DNA of 64,000 nucleotides from Janibacter anophelis NBRC 107843 (GTDB lineage Bacteria; Actinomycetota; Actinomycetes; Actinomycetales; Dermatophilaceae): contig NZ_BCSQ01000007.1 in assembly GCF_001570945.1 (NCBI RefSeq), positions 1 through 64,000 of the forward strand, in the 5' to 3' direction. Positions 45,321 to 53,196 of the stretch are shown in pieces. Every line of letters begins with the position of its first letter. Positions within the stretch are counted from its first letter, which is position 1. A program made the position numbers and the translations under genes. Under the pieces are notes generated by a model. That model ran no database searches, was not told where the DNA came from, and saw nothing but the letters and a program-made list of their open reading frames with translations.

Positions 45321-46190
45321 TCAGGCAGGGGTGCCGGTGAGCAGCCCGACTCCGGCCAGCTCACCGATGGGGTCGGTGACGTCGCAGCAGCCGTAGCCGG
45401 CGAAGGCCGCACGGACGGCCGCGACGTCGGGGACGCCCCACCCACGGACGATCTCGGCGAGGGGCTGTGCCTCCCGCACCTCGAGCAGCTCGCGCACGGT
45501 CTGCTCGTCGGCACCGCCCGCGCTGGCATGCACGGCGACCAGCACGTTGAGCAGGCCGTGCTGCGGCTCGACCCCGCCCTCGACCGGGTGGTCGGCGCGG
45601 ACCGCGTGGTGCAGCCCGCCGGTGAGGACGAAGGGGAGGTGGTGCCGCCCTGCGCCGAGGATGAAGTCGGCGAGCTCACCGGCGTCGGGCCAGGCCCAAT
45701 CGGGAGTGACGCCGGTGCGGAACTTCGCGCGGACATCGGCGAACTCGCTCGCCGACGCGATGTCCGTCAGGGCCGCCTCGCGGTCCTCACGCCCGACCTC
45801 GAGGTGGATCGGCAGCTCGCCCGGGTCGATGCTGCGCCACCCCGGCTGCCACCCGGCGTCGATCGAGACCAGGCGCGTCCGGATCTCCTGACGCAAGGTC
45901 GCGGCGGCCGCCCGCACGTCCTCGACCGCGGTGCCCGGTCGGGCGACGAGACCGATGGCGGGTGGCGCGGGGGACCCGGCGTCCAGGGCGGCGAGGAGGT
46001 CAGGGACCACCGGCACCCCGACGAGGAAGGGCCCGACGACGTCAGCGTGCTGCCCGTCCCGGTGCTGCGCGTGCGCGGCGAGCGCCGTGGGCATGTCGAG
46101 GGCCGCCGGTGGGAAGAGCGAGGCGTCGTTGACGAGGGAGACGAAGAGGGCCGGGTGGGCCCGCGGGGCGGGGTCGGGGCTGCTCGACAT
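45321..46190 (-). CDS. Conserved-looking protein of unknown function in the pncA operon
   Basis: The 289-residue soluble protein is not recognised. It begins RAHPALFVSLVNDASLFPPA and has a mixed alpha/beta composition (VVGPFLVGVPVVPDLLAAL; LVSIDAGWQPGWRSIDP; HHLPFVLTGGLHHAVR), compatible with a TIM-barrel-like fold. It ends GYGCCDVTDPIGELAGVGLL. It lies 10 nt after the hemD-like gene and is likely in the same operon. ATG at 46190. Confidence 0.68.
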   Translation of the reverse strand: MSSSPDPAPRAHPALFVSLVNDASLFPPAALDMPTALAAHAQHRDGQHADVVGPFLVGVPVVPDLLAALDAGSPAPPAIGLVARPGTAVEDVRAAAATLRQEIRTRLVSIDAGWQPGWRSIDPGELPIHLEVGREDREAALTDIASASEFADVRAKFRTGVTPDWAWPDAGELADFILGAGRHHLPFVLTGGLHHAVRADHPVEGGVEPQHGLLNVLVAVHASAGGADEQTVRELLEVREAQPLAEIVRGWGVPDVAAVRAAFAGYGCCDVTDPIGELAGVGLLTGTPA

Positions 46191-46200
46191 GGACGGCACG

Positions 46201-47040
46201 CTACCCGTCCGAGACGGTCGCACCGTCGCCGAAGTGGACGAGGACGGCGCGCACGAGGGCGCCCATCCGGCTGCGCTCGGGGACGAGCGGATCGACCCCC
46301 TTCGCACGCAACGGGTCGGCGGTGACCGGCCCGACGGCGGCGAAGAGCACGTCCTCGTGGGAGCGTCGGACGATCTCGTCCGCGACACCAGCCTCCTGCG
46401 CCGTGGACCACCATGCTGCGACGGCCGGAGCGGAGGTGAAGACGACGACGTCGATCCCACCGGCGGCGACGTCGCGGACGGAGGCGGTGACCGCAGCGGG
46501 GTCCGGCGCGGGACCCCATCGGTAGACGACGAAGGGGGAGACCCTCGCCCCGGCGTCGGTGAGTGCCTCGTCGAGGCCGTCGGATCCGTTGCCGTGGTGC
46601 TGCACGGCGACGTGGAGCCCGTCGACCCCCTCGGCGAGCAGGTGGTCGGTGATCTCGGCCGTCGTCTCGGACGGGGCGACCCACGCGACCGGGATGCCGT
46701 GGGCGACGAGTGCGCCCTTGGCCTTGGGGCCGCGTGCGAGGACGCGGGCGGCGCCCAGGACCCGGCGGAGCTCATCGCCGAGTCCGGCGACGTCGGCTGC
46801 CTCGATCCACCCGCGCAGCCCGGCGCCGGTCGTCACCACGAGGACGTCCGGTGGGTCGGTGAGCAGGGCGCGGGTGTCGGTGACGAGGCGTTCGTCGTCG
46901 CTGTGGTGGACGATCGACATGGCCGCGGCGTGCCGGACGGTCGCTCCGCGGCGGGCGAAGGACTCGGCCAGGTCGTCGCTGCGCCGGTCGGCCGTGATGA
47001 GCACGGTGCGGCCGGCCATGACGGCGGGGAGCGCACTCAT
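46201..47040 (-). CDS. Uroporphyrinogen-III synthase family protein without DNA-binding domain (NnaR-like paralogue)
   Basis: The 279-residue HemD-domain protein shows the two-lobed fold (LITADRRSDDLAESFARRGATVRH; VLVVTTGAGLRGWIEAADVAGLG; VVVFTSAPAVAAWW). It aligns closely, over its full length, with the HemD part of NnaR at 51719-52852 (same VVVTT-G-RGWIEA, VAIQHHG, RWGP and FTSAPA-AW blocks), so it is a paralogue that ends where the winged helix would begin. It may be an enzyme for heme or siroheme or a regulator remnant. The ATG overlaps the pncA stop. Confidence 0.8.
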   Translation of the reverse strand: MSALPAVMAGRTVLITADRRSDDLAESFARRGATVRHAAAMSIVHHSDDERLVTDTRALLTDPPDVLVVTTGAGLRGWIEAADVAGLGDELRRVLGAARVLARGPKAKGALVAHGIPVAWVAPSETTAEITDHLLAEGVDGLHVAVQHHGNGSDGLDEALTDAGARVSPFVVYRWGPAPDPAAVTASVRDVAAGGIDVVVFTSAPAVAAWWSTAQEAGVADEIVRRSHEDVLFAAVGPVTADPLRAKGVDPLVPERSRMGALVRAVLVHFGDGATVSDG

Positions 47041-47648
47041 GGCGTGGTGGTCGTGTGGGTGGGGCTGGCTCCGGTGGTGTCGGTCCCGGTGGCGCCCGCA
47101 GCGGCCATCTCACGCAGCGCGGCCTCCGTCGTCTCGGGCGCCACTCCCGCGATCGTGTCGGGGAGCAGACGCACACCGAAGCCCTCACGCAGCGCGTCGA
47201 GCACCGTCGCGCGCACGCAGTGGTCGGTGGCGATCCCGCCGACGTCGAGGTCGGTGACGCCGCGCTCGCGCAGCCAGGCCGCCAGGCCCGTCGTCCCGTC
47301 GGACGCGACCCCTTCGAACCCGCTGTAGGCAGCGTCGTGCATCCCCTTGCGGAAGATCTCGTCGACGTGCGGCAGAGCCGGCTCGAGCGAAGGGTGGAAC
47401 TGCGCCCCCGGGGTCCCTGCGGCGCAGTGCACCGGCCAGGTCGTCGAGAAGTTCGGCTCGCCGTCACGGGCCCAGTGGTCGCCGGGGTCGTGGTGCCAGT
47501 CGGCCGTCGCGACGACGGCGGTGTAGTCGTGGTCGGCGAGGACCCGCTCGGTGGCCCGGGCGGCGACCGCGCCGCCTCCCGCGACGGCGAGGGACCCCCC
47601 TTCGCAGAAGTCGTTCTGGATGTCGACGAGGACGAGTGCTCGGCTCAT
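47037..47648 (-). CDS. pncA: Nicotinamidase (PncA)
   Basis: The 203-residue isochorismatase-fold enzyme hydrolyses nicotinamide to nicotinate in NAD salvage. The catalytic Asp is in VLVDIQNDFCEGGSL, the Lys in IFRKGMHDAAYSGFEG, and the Cys in GGIATDHCVRATVLDA; the metal-site residues are in TADWHHDPGDH. ATG at 47648 gives the standard N-terminus. pncB, the next pathway step, is 13 kb away at 60912. Confidence 0.94.
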   Translation of the reverse strand: MSRALVLVDIQNDFCEGGSLAVAGGGAVAARATERVLADHDYTAVVATADWHHDPGDHWARDGEPNFSTTWPVHCAAGTPGAQFHPSLEPALPHVDEIFRKGMHDAAYSGFEGVASDGTTGLAAWLRERGVTDLDVGGIATDHCVRATVLDALREGFGVRLLPDTIAGVAPETTEAALREMAAAGATGTDTTGASPTHTTTTP

Positions 47649-47689
47649 GACTCGAGCATGGCACGGCCTGCTGGTCGGCCGCTCCGGTG

Positions 47690-48823
47690 TCACGCGAAGA
47701 GCGACCAGAAGGCGTCGAAGGCGGTGACGGTCCCGGGGGCGTCGAAGGTGACCTGGGTGGCGAGGAAGGCGGCTCGTCCGGTCCGCGGGTCGGCGTATCC
47801 GATGGTGCCCAGCCCGCCGGCCCATCCGATGGCGCCGGAGGGGCGTACTTCGACGTGCAGGCCCCAGCCGCACCCATCCTCGATGAATCCCGTCGCGGTG
47901 GTGCGGGACTCGTCGGTGAGGGCGTCGGTGCGCATGAGTGACAGGGTCTGCGGCGAGAGCACTCCCGGTCCGCCGACGAGCGAGCGGAGGAAGGTCAGCT
48001 GGTCGGCCACGGTCGAGACGAGTCCCGCTGCGAGGGAGGGGAAGGCCGGCTGGTCGACCCAGGTGCCCGGCGGGGCGACGAAGGGGGTCAACGCGCCGTC
48101 GTCGGAGGGCGCCAGGGGTGTGGCCAGGCGGTCCGTGTCGCCGACGAAGCCGGTATCGGTCATGCCGAGCGGACCCAGCAGGTGCACGTCGAGCAGGTCG
48201 GCGACCGTGTTGCCCGTGGCCCGGGCCAGCAGGACGGCGAGGGCCTCGGTGCTCGTGTGGTACCGCCAGGCGGTGCCCGGCTGGTTGGCCAGAGGCAGGC
48301 CGCCGAGCCGGGTCATGAACTCTTCGGGGCCCATCGGGGGACCCCACGGGCCCGGGCCGATCTGCTGCTCGGCGATGGCCTCGGCGAGCGGGCCCGGCTC
48401 GCTCGTCCAGCCGAAGCCCGGCGTCATCGTCAGCAGGTGTCGCACGGTGATCGGTCGGTCGGCGGGGACCGTCGCGGTGAGGTCCGCCTCCGGGGAGACG
48501 AGGACGCGTGGCTCGGCGAGCTCCGGGAGCCACGGGTCGACCGGTTCGTCCAGGGCGATGACGCCGAGCTCGATCAGGCGGAGCGTGAGGGCACCACCGA
48601 TGGGTTTGGTGTTGGAGCTGAGGGCGAAGTGGGTGTCCTCGCGCATCGGTGGACCGTCGGGGGACCTGGCGCCTCCCGCGCGCACGGACCGGCAGTGGTC
48701 GTCGGCGACCCCGACCACCCACCCGCCGATCTGTCCCTGCTCGACCAGCCGGTCGAGGAGGTCGGCGAGGTCGTCGAACTGTGGGGTGGGGCCGTCGTGC
48801 ATCGAGTTGGGGCCGTCGTGCAT
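47690..48823 (-). CDS. Serine beta-lactamase-like (class C type) hydrolase
   Basis: The 377-residue protein has the SxxK motif SSNTKPIG and a YHTS (Tyr) motif in AWRYHTSTEALAVLLA as found in class C beta-lactamase-like esterases and peptidases. No signal peptide is visible, so it may be cytoplasmic. The start is uncertain: ATG at 48823 is used, with ATG 48802 and GTG 48850 as alternatives (the short sequence ATGCACGACGGCCCCA is repeated there). It lies 41 nt ahead of pncA on the same strand. Confidence 0.82.
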   Translation of the reverse strand: MHDGPNSMHDGPTPQFDDLADLLDRLVEQGQIGGWVVGVADDHCRSVRAGGARSPDGPPMREDTHFALSSNTKPIGGALTLRLIELGVIALDEPVDPWLPELAEPRVLVSPEADLTATVPADRPITVRHLLTMTPGFGWTSEPGPLAEAIAEQQIGPGPWGPPMGPEEFMTRLGGLPLANQPGTAWRYHTSTEALAVLLARATGNTVADLLDVHLLGPLGMTDTGFVGDTDRLATPLAPSDDGALTPFVAPPGTWVDQPAFPSLAAGLVSTVADQLTFLRSLVGGPGVLSPQTLSLMRTDALTDESRTTATGFIEDGCGWGLHVEVRPSGAIGWAGGLGTIGYADPRTGRAAFLATQVTFDAPGTVTAFDAFWSLFA

Positions 48824-48885
48824 CGGGGTGGATCCGTCGCGGGAGGACACCCTCCCACGGTGGCAGAGTGCCCGGCCGCGCGCAC

Positions 48886-50622
48886 CTACACCGAGGTGGA
48901 GTGGGCCTGCCGGGGCTTGGTGCTGTGGGTCCGGCCGGTCGGCGCGGTCCAGGTGCAGACCCCGTCGTCCGTCATGGTCAGGCGCCACCCCGAGTGGTGC
49001 TTGAAGCCGTGGTGCGTCGTGCAGAGGCAGACGAGGTTCGTGACCTCCGTGGCCCCGGCCGGGTATGGCGTCACGTGGTCGAGTTGGGTGCGGTCGGCGG
49101 GCGCCCCGCACCCGGGGAAGCGGCAGGTGCCGTCGCGTCTGCGCACACGGCGGGCCACGGTGGCGCCGGGTCGGTAGGCGGGCGTGCTGTCGGTGCTGAT
49201 GGCACCGGACGTCGGGTGGCTGCCGACCACGCGGATCCGCGTCGACGGGTCGGCGAGCAGCGCCGTGAGGTCAGTCGGCAGGAGTGCTCCGACACGGCGG
49301 TCGTCGACGTGACCGGGGACGAACCATGCTCCGATGGCGGCTGCGGCGGCCTCGCTTCGATCGACGCCGGGACCGCGGACCGACTCCACATCGGAGGGGC
49401 CACGGGCGGGTGGGGGAGCGTAGGCCAGGTGCGGGTTGCCGTCGACGTCCAGGTGACCACTCAGCGCGAGCGCGACCTCGGCCTCGATGGCGGTGGCTCG
49501 GTGCAGCTCTCGACCGCTGACCCAGTCGAGCACGATGTCGGGCGGGTCACCGGTGCAGCGCAGCGTCTCGGCCGGGGAGCGTCGCTCCCCTCGGCGGAAG
49601 AGTCCCGGGCGACATGCGGTGCCACTGCCCGCACTGGCGTCCCCGGCAGCTGCTGCGGTGCCCTCATCGGCGTCGTCGCCCACGATCGCCGCCACCGGCA
49701 CGACGAGCTCGACCGTGGTCTCGACGCTGGCGTGAGCGAGCACGAGGTCGGCGAAGGCGTCAGCCCGGGCCTGGTCGATCGTCACCGGGTCGCCGCCATC
49801 ACGACGTGCCCGGTGGTACTCCTGCGCCAGACCGTCGACGGCCGCCCACATGTTGCGGGAGGCCTCGGTCGGGAGCCGCAGCCGCCAGAGCGTCATGCCG
49901 GGGAGGTCGCGGTCAGGTCCGCAGGTCACCGACCGCTTGCGACGCGCTCGTGCTGCGACCTCCTCGACCGAGGCGCGGTCGGTGGCCACGGCCGCGCTGC
50001 GGGCACGACGGGTCAGGTCGGTCGTCGGCAGATCGGTGACGTCGTCGGCGAAGAGCCGCGCCTCGAACTCCTGCAGCGAGGCGTCCTCGAGCGGCTCGCT
50101 CGCGCGCACGATCGCGTCGACCCGGTAGGGCTCGAGGTCACCGCAGCGTGCGGTCTCCCACGTCGCGCCCAGCTCGTGGTCCACGCGCCTGGCCCGGTTG
50201 ATCCGGGCGCCCATGGCACGGGGTGAGACGTGCAGCAGGGGCGCCAGGGCGGCGGCGCCGAACTGGTCCTCGCTCGGGATGGGGAACCACCGCTCAGTGA
50301 AGTCGATGCCCCGCGCCTCGGCATCGTCCCTCCGGGCCTCGAAGTCGGCTCGGCGCTGCTCCCGGTAGGCGTCCAGGTCGCGGTCGACCGCGTCGGCGAA
50401 GGAGGCCACGGCGGCGGTCTGCACGGCGGCCAGCGCATTGGTCAGGCGCTGGGTCGCAGCGATGACGACCTCCGCCTGCTCTGCCGTGAGGTCGATCAGG
50501 TCCTGACGCGAGAGCGACGCCAAAGACGTTGCGAGAGAAAAGGGCTCGGCCTCCAGAACCGCGGCGACATCCCGCCCGACGGCGTCGGCCGTCGCGGTGG
50601 GGGAGCCGCCGTTGGTGTCCAT
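48886..50622 (-). CDS. DUF222-HNH endonuclease family protein (13E12-type)
   Basis: The 578-residue protein has an N-terminal DUF222 region (SLSRQDLIDLTAEQAEVVIAAT; RADAFADLVLAHA) and a C-terminal HNH nuclease with zinc-type Cys pairs (CRFPGCGAPADRTQLDHVTPY ... NLVCLCTTHHGFKHH). These genes are numerous in actinobacteria and may be mobile or selfish. The native target is unknown. ATG at 50622. Confidence 0.9.
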   Translation of the reverse strand: MDTNGGSPTATADAVGRDVAAVLEAEPFSLATSLASLSRQDLIDLTAEQAEVVIAATQRLTNALAAVQTAAVASFADAVDRDLDAYREQRRADFEARRDDAEARGIDFTERWFPIPSEDQFGAAALAPLLHVSPRAMGARINRARRVDHELGATWETARCGDLEPYRVDAIVRASEPLEDASLQEFEARLFADDVTDLPTTDLTRRARSAAVATDRASVEEVAARARRKRSVTCGPDRDLPGMTLWRLRLPTEASRNMWAAVDGLAQEYHRARRDGGDPVTIDQARADAFADLVLAHASVETTVELVVPVAAIVGDDADEGTAAAAGDASAGSGTACRPGLFRRGERRSPAETLRCTGDPPDIVLDWVSGRELHRATAIEAEVALALSGHLDVDGNPHLAYAPPPARGPSDVESVRGPGVDRSEAAAAAIGAWFVPGHVDDRRVGALLPTDLTALLADPSTRIRVVGSHPTSGAISTDSTPAYRPGATVARRVRRRDGTCRFPGCGAPADRTQLDHVTPYPAGATEVTNLVCLCTTHHGFKHHSGWRLTMTDDGVCTWTAPTGRTHSTKPRQAHSTSV

Positions 50623-50680
50623 GTCAAAACTCTAGGGTCGACCACCGACAACCCTCCGTGCCCCACGGGATACTGGCGAC

Positions 50681-51268
50681 ATGGCAGTCTGCGACGTCAC
50701 GTCCGACCCCGTGCTCCACCCGGCACTGTCCGAGAGGTTCAGCCCCGTGGGCTTCCGCCCGGACGTGGTGATGACGCACGAGCACGTCGACGTCCTGCTG
50801 GAGGCCGCGCGCCTGGCGCCGTCGGCTGGCAACTCCCAGCCATGGGGCTTCGTCGTCGGCCGACGGGGCGACGCGGTGCACGAGCGCCTCGTGCGACACC
50901 TGGCCCGCAGTTCATCCGCGTGGGCGCCGCCGGCCAGCACGCTCGTCGCCAACCTCACCCAGGTCGGTGTCGAGGACGCTCCGGATTGGGAGTACTCCGA
51001 GTTCTCGCGCTACGACCTCGGTCAGGCCGTCGCGCATATGTGCGTCCAGGCCCTCGCCTTGGGGTTCGACAGCCACCAGTTCCGGGCCTTCGACCGGGAG
51101 GGTGTGTCAGCCGAGTTCGGGGTCCCGGCGCACATCGAAGTGGTCTCGATGACCGCCTTCGGCGTCGCCGACCACGGGCCGGGCGAGGTCTCGTCCCCGG
51201 GCACGAGCCGTGAGCGACGCAGCCGTGGTGCGATCACCTGGGCCCGCGAGGTGGGGGAGCGGAGCTGA
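50681..51268 (+). CDS. Nitroreductase family protein
   Basis: The 195-residue protein has the FMN-binding nitroreductase start (VLLEAARLAPSAGNSQPWGFVVGRRGD) and C-terminal DLGQAVAHMCVQALALGFDSHQF. It probably reduces a nitro compound, quinone or flavin with NAD(P)H. GATACT ends 6 nt before the ATG, pointing to a leaderless mRNA. It converges on the VOC-domain gene 3 nt away. Confidence 0.87.
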   Translation: MAVCDVTSDPVLHPALSERFSPVGFRPDVVMTHEHVDVLLEAARLAPSAGNSQPWGFVVGRRGDAVHERLVRHLARSSSAWAPPASTLVANLTQVGVEDAPDWEYSEFSRYDLGQAVAHMCVQALALGFDSHQFRAFDREGVSAEFGVPAHIEVVSMTAFGVADHGPGEVSSPGTSRERRSRGAITWAREVGERS

Positions 51269-51271
51269 CCG

Positions 51272-51679
51272 TCAGCCCGAGGACTCGGCCCGCGCCAGCT
51301 CGTCGTCGGACCGCAGCACGCAGAAGAGGTTGCCCTCAGGGTCGGCGAGCGTCACCCACCCCGTCCCGGGGCCGTACTGACCGATCAGGTCGGCGTGGAC
51401 CGTCGCACCGTGCGCGAGCAGGCGTGCGACCTCCTCCTGCTGGGTGCCGTCGGTGGGCCGCAGGTCGAAGTGCATCTTGTTCTTGCCCGGCGTCGGGTCC
51501 GGCACCTCGATGAAGAGCACCTGGTGCCCGCTCACCGGGTCGACGAGCATGCACTCGTCGTGACCGGGCAGATTGGGGTCGCCCGGGACGTCGGTGCAGC
51601 CGAGCACCCCCTTCCACCACTGCGACAGCGCGTCGGCGTCGGTGCAGTCGAGGGTGGTGTGCGAGATGCGTGAGGTCAT
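51272..51679 (-). CDS. Glyoxalase/bleomycin-resistance (VOC) family protein
   Basis: The 135-residue protein has one VOC module pair: ISHTTLDCTDADALSQWWKGVLG and MHFDLRPTDGTQQEEVARLLAHGATVHAD ... WVTLADPEGNLFCVL. His in HTTLD, His in MHFDL and Glu in DPEGN are possible metal ligands. The substrate is unknown. Confidence 0.85.
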   Translation of the reverse strand: MTSRISHTTLDCTDADALSQWWKGVLGCTDVPGDPNLPGHDECMLVDPVSGHQVLFIEVPDPTPGKNKMHFDLRPTDGTQQEEVARLLAHGATVHADLIGQYGPGTGWVTLADPEGNLFCVLRSDDELARAESSG

Positions 51680-51718
51680 GGAGCCACCCTCGTCCCGCTC
51701 CGGCCGGCCGCAACCGAC

Positions 51719-52852
51719 TTAGGCCGATACGGCGTGGGCGCCCTCGGCCAGCGCGAGTCGGTATCCGCGGCGCACGACCGTCTCGACGACCCGACGGTCG
51801 CCGAGGGCCTCCCGCAGCCGGGCGATGGTCATCTCGAGCGCGTGGCCGCTGCTGGGGTCTCCGGGCAGCGCCGCCAGGAGAGCGGAGCGAGGGACGACCC
51901 TGCCCCGGGCATCGGCCAGGACCCGCAGCACCGCGAGGCCGTTCGGGGAGACGGGCAGGACGTCGTCGCCGAGTACGACGGCCGAGCTGCGCACGCGCAG
52001 GGACCCACCGATGGTCTCGACGGCACCCGGTCCGAGCTGCTCGAGGTGGTCGAGGACGGCCCGCACGAGGGAGCCCAAGCGGCTGTGCTCGGGCAGCAGG
52101 GGTTCGATCCCCGCCGAGCGAAGGGGGCAGGCCGTCACCTCCCCGATCGCGGCCACGAGCAACCGACCGGCACGTGCGAGGGCGGCGACGCGCGGCAGCT
52201 CGCCGGCCTCGGTGACCGCGTCGACCCACGCCTGCGCCGCGGGCGCCGAGGTGAAGAGGACCGCGTCGACCTCTCCGGTCGCGGCGGTCTCGATGCCGAG
52301 TGCCACCGCCCGGCGGTCCGGGGGCGGACCCCATCGGTGGACGACGACCGAGGACACGGCGGCCCCGGCGCCCACGAGGCCATCAATGAGCACCTCGTCC
52401 GGGGTGCCGTGGTGCTGGATCGCGACCCGTTGTCCTGCAACGCCTTCGGCGAGCAGGACGTCGCGGACACCGGCAGTCGAGTCCGACGCGGTACGGCCGA
52501 CGACCTCGAGCCCGGCGCCACGGACGGCGGCGTCCACCTGCGGGCTCCGCGCGACGATCCGGGCGCCCTCGAGGGCGGACTGCAGGTCCCTGCCCAACCC
52601 CGCTGCGTCGGCTGCCTCGAGCCACCCACGGAACCCCGCCGCCGTCGTCACGACGACGACGTCCGGCGCGGCCCGCACGAGCGCGCGGGTCTCCCGGACG
52701 AGCTCGTCATCGACCATGGGCGGCGTGGTGGCCAGGGTGGGGGAGTGGAGGGTCGTGGCCCCCCTTCGCTCGAGCGCCGCGCGTAGGTCGCCGGAGCGCC
52801 GGTCGCTCGTGACGAGGACGACGCACCCCTCGAGCCCCTGTCGGGGACTCAC
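51719..52852 (-). CDS. nnaR: NnaR, HemD-winged-helix regulator of nitrate/nitrite assimilation
   Basis: The 377-residue protein is a uroporphyrinogen-III-synthase-like domain (residues about 10-265) fused to a C-terminal OmpR-type winged helix (LPVSPNGLAVLRVLADARGRVVPRSALL ... VRRGYRLALAEG). This architecture is that of NnaR, shown in Streptomyces and mycobacteria to work with GlnR on nitrate and nitrite assimilation genes. It is the last gene of the nitrate operon (start overlaps the nirD stop), so it may control its own expression. Confidence 0.88.
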   Translation of the reverse strand: MSPRQGLEGCVVLVTSDRRSGDLRAALERRGATTLHSPTLATTPPMVDDELVRETRALVRAAPDVVVVTTAAGFRGWLEAADAAGLGRDLQSALEGARIVARSPQVDAAVRGAGLEVVGRTASDSTAGVRDVLLAEGVAGQRVAIQHHGTPDEVLIDGLVGAGAAVSSVVVHRWGPPPDRRAVALGIETAATGEVDAVLFTSAPAAQAWVDAVTEAGELPRVAALARAGRLLVAAIGEVTACPLRSAGIEPLLPEHSRLGSLVRAVLDHLEQLGPGAVETIGGSLRVRSSAVVLGDDVLPVSPNGLAVLRVLADARGRVVPRSALLAALPGDPSSGHALEMTIARLREALGDRRVVETVVRRGYRLALAEGAHAVSA

Positions 52853-53196
52853 GTCGACACCAGGACGTCACCGTCGACGACGCGAACACTCCACGTGCGT
52901 AAGGGGACCGGCTCCTCACCGGCGGCCTCGAGGCAGGCGCCCGATCGCAGGTCCCACACCTGCTTGTACATGGGCGAGGTCACCGTGGGCGCGTCGCCGC
53001 GGGTGCCGACGAGCCCGCGGGCGATGACCTGCGCGCCGCTATAGGGGTCGCGGTTGGCGACGGCGTGGACGGAGTCGTCGTGGGTGCGCACGATCGCGAC
53101 CTGCTCGCCGCCGACCAGCGCCACGGAGCCACGCTCCGGCACGAGCTCGACGAGCGCGCAGACGCGCACCTCGGTGGTGGGCAGGGTCGCGGTCAT
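52849..53196 (-). CDS. nirD: Nitrite reductase small subunit NirD
   Basis: The 115-residue protein has the Rieske-like NirD fold (VCALVELVPERGSVALVGGEQVAIVRT; SPMYKQVWDLRSGACLE) without the Cys/His ligands of true Rieske proteins, as in other NirD. It pairs with NirB, whose stop its ATG overlaps (ATGA). Confidence 0.93.
   Translation of the reverse strand: MTATLPTTEVRVCALVELVPERGSVALVGGEQVAIVRTHDDSVHAVANRDPYSGAQVIARGLVGTRGDAPTVTSPMYKQVWDLRSGACLEAAGEEPVPLRTWSVRVVDGDVLVST

Noticed and set aside
48886-50622. Intron- or intein-type homing endonuclease
   Set aside because: The DUF222 region and freestanding position fit the common 13E12-type actinobacterial family; no interrupted host gene is seen.
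52849-53196. True Rieske protein instead of NirD
   Set aside because: The Cys-x-His ligand pairs are missing, as in NirD.
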